This document shows, piece after piece, positions 62,576 to 64,000 of a DNA stretch of 64,000 bases. Source of the DNA: Protonemura montana (taxonomy: Eukaryota > Arthropoda > Insecta > Plecoptera > Nemouridae); contig CANOQG010000001.1 in NCBI GenBank assembly GCA_947568835.1, positions 124,001-188,000 of the forward strand, in the 5' to 3' direction. Within the stretch, counting starts at the first letter, position 1, and each line of letters begins with the position of its first letter. Made by a program: the position numbers and the translations under genes. The notes beneath the pieces are model-generated. The model did not search any database and had not been told where the DNA came from. It saw only the letters and a program-made list of their open reading frames with translations.

Positions 62576-64000
62576 TTGCTAGCTAGTCGCTCTAGACACT
62601 AAGCCTCGGTAAAAAGACACTCCAGACACTTTTCCCCGCTTGCCAGACTCTCCAGACAGTCTGCCTTAGAAGCAAGACGCTCCAGACATTCTGCCTCACT
62701 TGCTAGACGCTCTAAACACTCTGTCTTAGAAGCAAGACGCTCCAGACACCCTGTCTCGCTTGCCAGACGCTCCAAACACTCTGTCTTAGAAGCAAGACGC
62801 TCCAGACACCCTGTTTGGCATGCCTGACGCTCCAGGCACTCTGCTTTGCTTGCCAGACGCTCCAGACACTCATCCATGCTAGCCAGACGCTCCAGACACG
62901 CTGCCTCGCTATAAAGACGCTTCAGACACTCTGCCTCGCTAACAAGACGCTCTAGACACTCTGCTTTGCTAGCAAGACGTTTCAGACACTCTTCCTCGCT
63001 AGCTAGACGCCCCAGACACTCTGCCTTGGTAGTAAGATGCTCCAGACTATCTGCCACGCTAGCTAGACGCTCCAGACACTCTGCATTGGTAGTTAGATGC
63101 TCCAGACTATCTGCCACGCTAGCTAGACGCTCCAGACACTCTGCCTTGGTAGTTAGATGCTCCAGACTATCTGCCACGCTAGCTAGACGCTCCAGACACT
63201 CTGCCTCGCTACCCAGACGCTCCAGAAACTCTGCCTCGCTAGATTGGCGTCAGACACTTTGCCTTGCTAGACAGACGCTCCATACACTCTCGTTTTATTG
63301 CAAATCGCTTCAGACACTTTGCCTCGGTAATATCACGCTCAAGAAACTCTGCCTCGCTAGCAAGACGCTCCAGACACTCTGCCACGCTAGTCAGACGCTC
63401 CAGACACTCTGCCTCGCTAGCAAGACGCTCCAGAATTTCTGCTTAACTATCCAGACGCTCCAGACACTCTGCCATGCTAGCCAGACGCTGCAGTCACTCT
63501 GCCTCACTAGCAAAAAGCTCCAGACACTCTGTCTTGCTACCCAGACGCTCCAGACTCTCTGTCTTGCTACCCAGGCGCTCCAGACACTCTGCCTCGCTAC
63601 CCAGACGCTCCAGACACTCTGTCTTGCTATCCAGACGCTCCAGACCCTCTGCTTTGCTAGCCAGGCGCTCCAGACACTCTGATTCGCTACCCAGACGCTC
63701 CAGACACTTTGCATCGCTACTTAGACACACCAGACACTCTGCTTCGCTAGCTAGACGCTCCAGACACTCTGCCTTGCTACCCAGACCCTCCAGACACTCT
63801 GCCTTCCTAGCCGGGTGCTCCAGACACTCAGCCTCGCTACCCAGACGCTCCAGACTATCTGCCACGCTAGCCAGTGGCTCCAGACACTCTGCCACGCTAG
63901 CCAGAGGATCCAGACACTCAGCCTCGCTATTCAGATGCTCCAGTTACTCTACCATGCTAGCTAGACGCTCCAGACACACTGCCTCGCTAGCCAGGCGCTC
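62576..64000. repeat. Domain C block, copy 2, rearranged and cut by window end
   Basis: This copy is collinear with copy 1 from 60598 but differs by unit-exact steps. 240 bp (8 units) corresponding to about 60,855-61,094 are missing. One 60-bp dimer is gained at 63023-63202. One 60-bp dimer with AATTTCTGCTTAACTATCC is lost near 63,440. From about 63,530 the sequence runs into units like those at 61,915-62,200. It ends at 64000 inside an ordinary unit, so the array continues to the right. Confidence 0.85.
63023..63202. repeat. 60-bp dimer present three times
   Basis: A two-unit dimer (GGTAGTAAGATGCTCC or GGTAGTTAGATGCTCC followed by GCCACGCTAGCTAGACGC) occurs three times here but only twice in the matching place of copy 1 (61285-61404). 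The middle dimer has GCATTGGTAG instead of GCCTTGGTAG. The first has GTAGTAAGA and the other two GTAGTTAGA. This is a clear case of copy-number change by whole dimers. Confidence 0.8.

Larger units (their letters stand above)
1..64000. repeat. 30-bp tandem satellite array spanning the window
   Basis: Seen directly: every stretch of the window aligns to a 30-bp unit, written on the + strand as CCAGACGCT, CCAGACACT, CTGCCTCGCTAG. The first 18 bases are themselves an imperfect 9-bp duplication. The segment CTCCAGACACTCTGCC is the most constant part. The segment around TCGCTAGCC varies most (TCG, TTG, ACG, ATG or CCG, then CTAGCC, CTACCC, CTAGCT, CTAGCA or CAAGCCGGG). Most units are exactly 30 bp, and rare 27, 28, 29 and 40-bp units occur. 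Many units contain the palindrome GCTAGC. The + strand is C-rich. Adjacent units differ by several bases, whereas units many kilobases apart can be identical, which is the signature of higher-order repeats. Array length and organisation point to eukaryotic satellite DNA (inference). Neither end of the array lies in the window. Confidence 0.98.

Noticed and set aside
1-64000. CRISPR array
   Set aside because: The repeats are directly adjacent with no unique spacers; the variable part is a limited set of related sequences, and no cas genes are present.
1-64000. Telomeric repeats, transposons, tRNA or rRNA genes
   Set aside because: No TTAGGG-type or related short telomere repeat, no terminal repeats or transposase-like frame, and no stretch long enough outside the 30-mer to hold an RNA gene.
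1-64000. G-quadruplex array on the minus strand
   Set aside because: The G runs in the unit are mostly two bases, at irregular spacing; only CCGGGC units give three, so classical quadruplexes are not supported.

Overview
The whole 64-kb window is one tandem repeat array. A 30-bp unit, about 2,130 copies, runs from base 1 to base 64,000. I see no unique sequence longer than about one unit and no recognisable gene, RNA gene, transposon or CRISPR array. The consensus unit on the + strand is CCAGACGCT + CCAGACACT + CTGCCTCGCTAG. It is about 63% GC and strongly C-rich on the + strand (13 C against 6 G per unit). An array of this size, with nested higher-order repeats, is what eukaryotic satellite DNA looks like (pericentromeric, subtelomeric or another heterochromatic block). 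Many variant sites are C-to-T or G-to-A changes at the two CpGs of the unit, which fits a genome that methylates CpG. The species cannot be told from the sequence.

Layout. Domain A (1 to about 32,400) is marked by units containing GCAAGCCGGG and by TTAGTAGCC variants. It starts inside a partial copy of a higher-order block (1-1840). It continues through local duplications of 1547 bp and 210 bp, two long higher-order copies of 6621 bp (6321-12941) and 6473 bp (12942-19414), and a broken third copy. It ends in three consecutive, almost identical 3996-bp copies (20135-32122). Domain B (about 32,409 to 60,597) has a different variant set (GCCACGCTAGCC, AGAGGCTCC, TACCCAGACGC, GTCTTGC) and its own higher-order periods: 390 bp, 5126 bp (two copies), 3119 bp (about 2.5 copies) and 600 bp (two copies). 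Its end, from about 57 kb, is less ordered. Domain C (60,598 to the window end) is a third variant set (GTCTTAGAAGCAAG, GGTAAAAAGAC) present as a 1978-bp block and a rearranged second copy that runs into the window end.

Coding potential. The unit is 30 bp (10 codons), and two frames on each strand lack a stop, so overlapping open frames up to 673 codons occur on both strands. Their translations are 10-residue repeats: RRSRHSASLA and QTLQTLCLAS on +, ASEAECLERL and LARQSVWSVW on -. I regard these as by-products of the unit. Several higher-order periods (6473, 5126, 3119) are not multiples of 3. Stop codons and 1-bp or 2-bp deletions are copied along with the blocks, and most variants would change the amino acid. 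What the window does show clearly is how a satellite evolves: unit, variant unit, higher-order block, then block amplification with unit-exact deletions and register switches.
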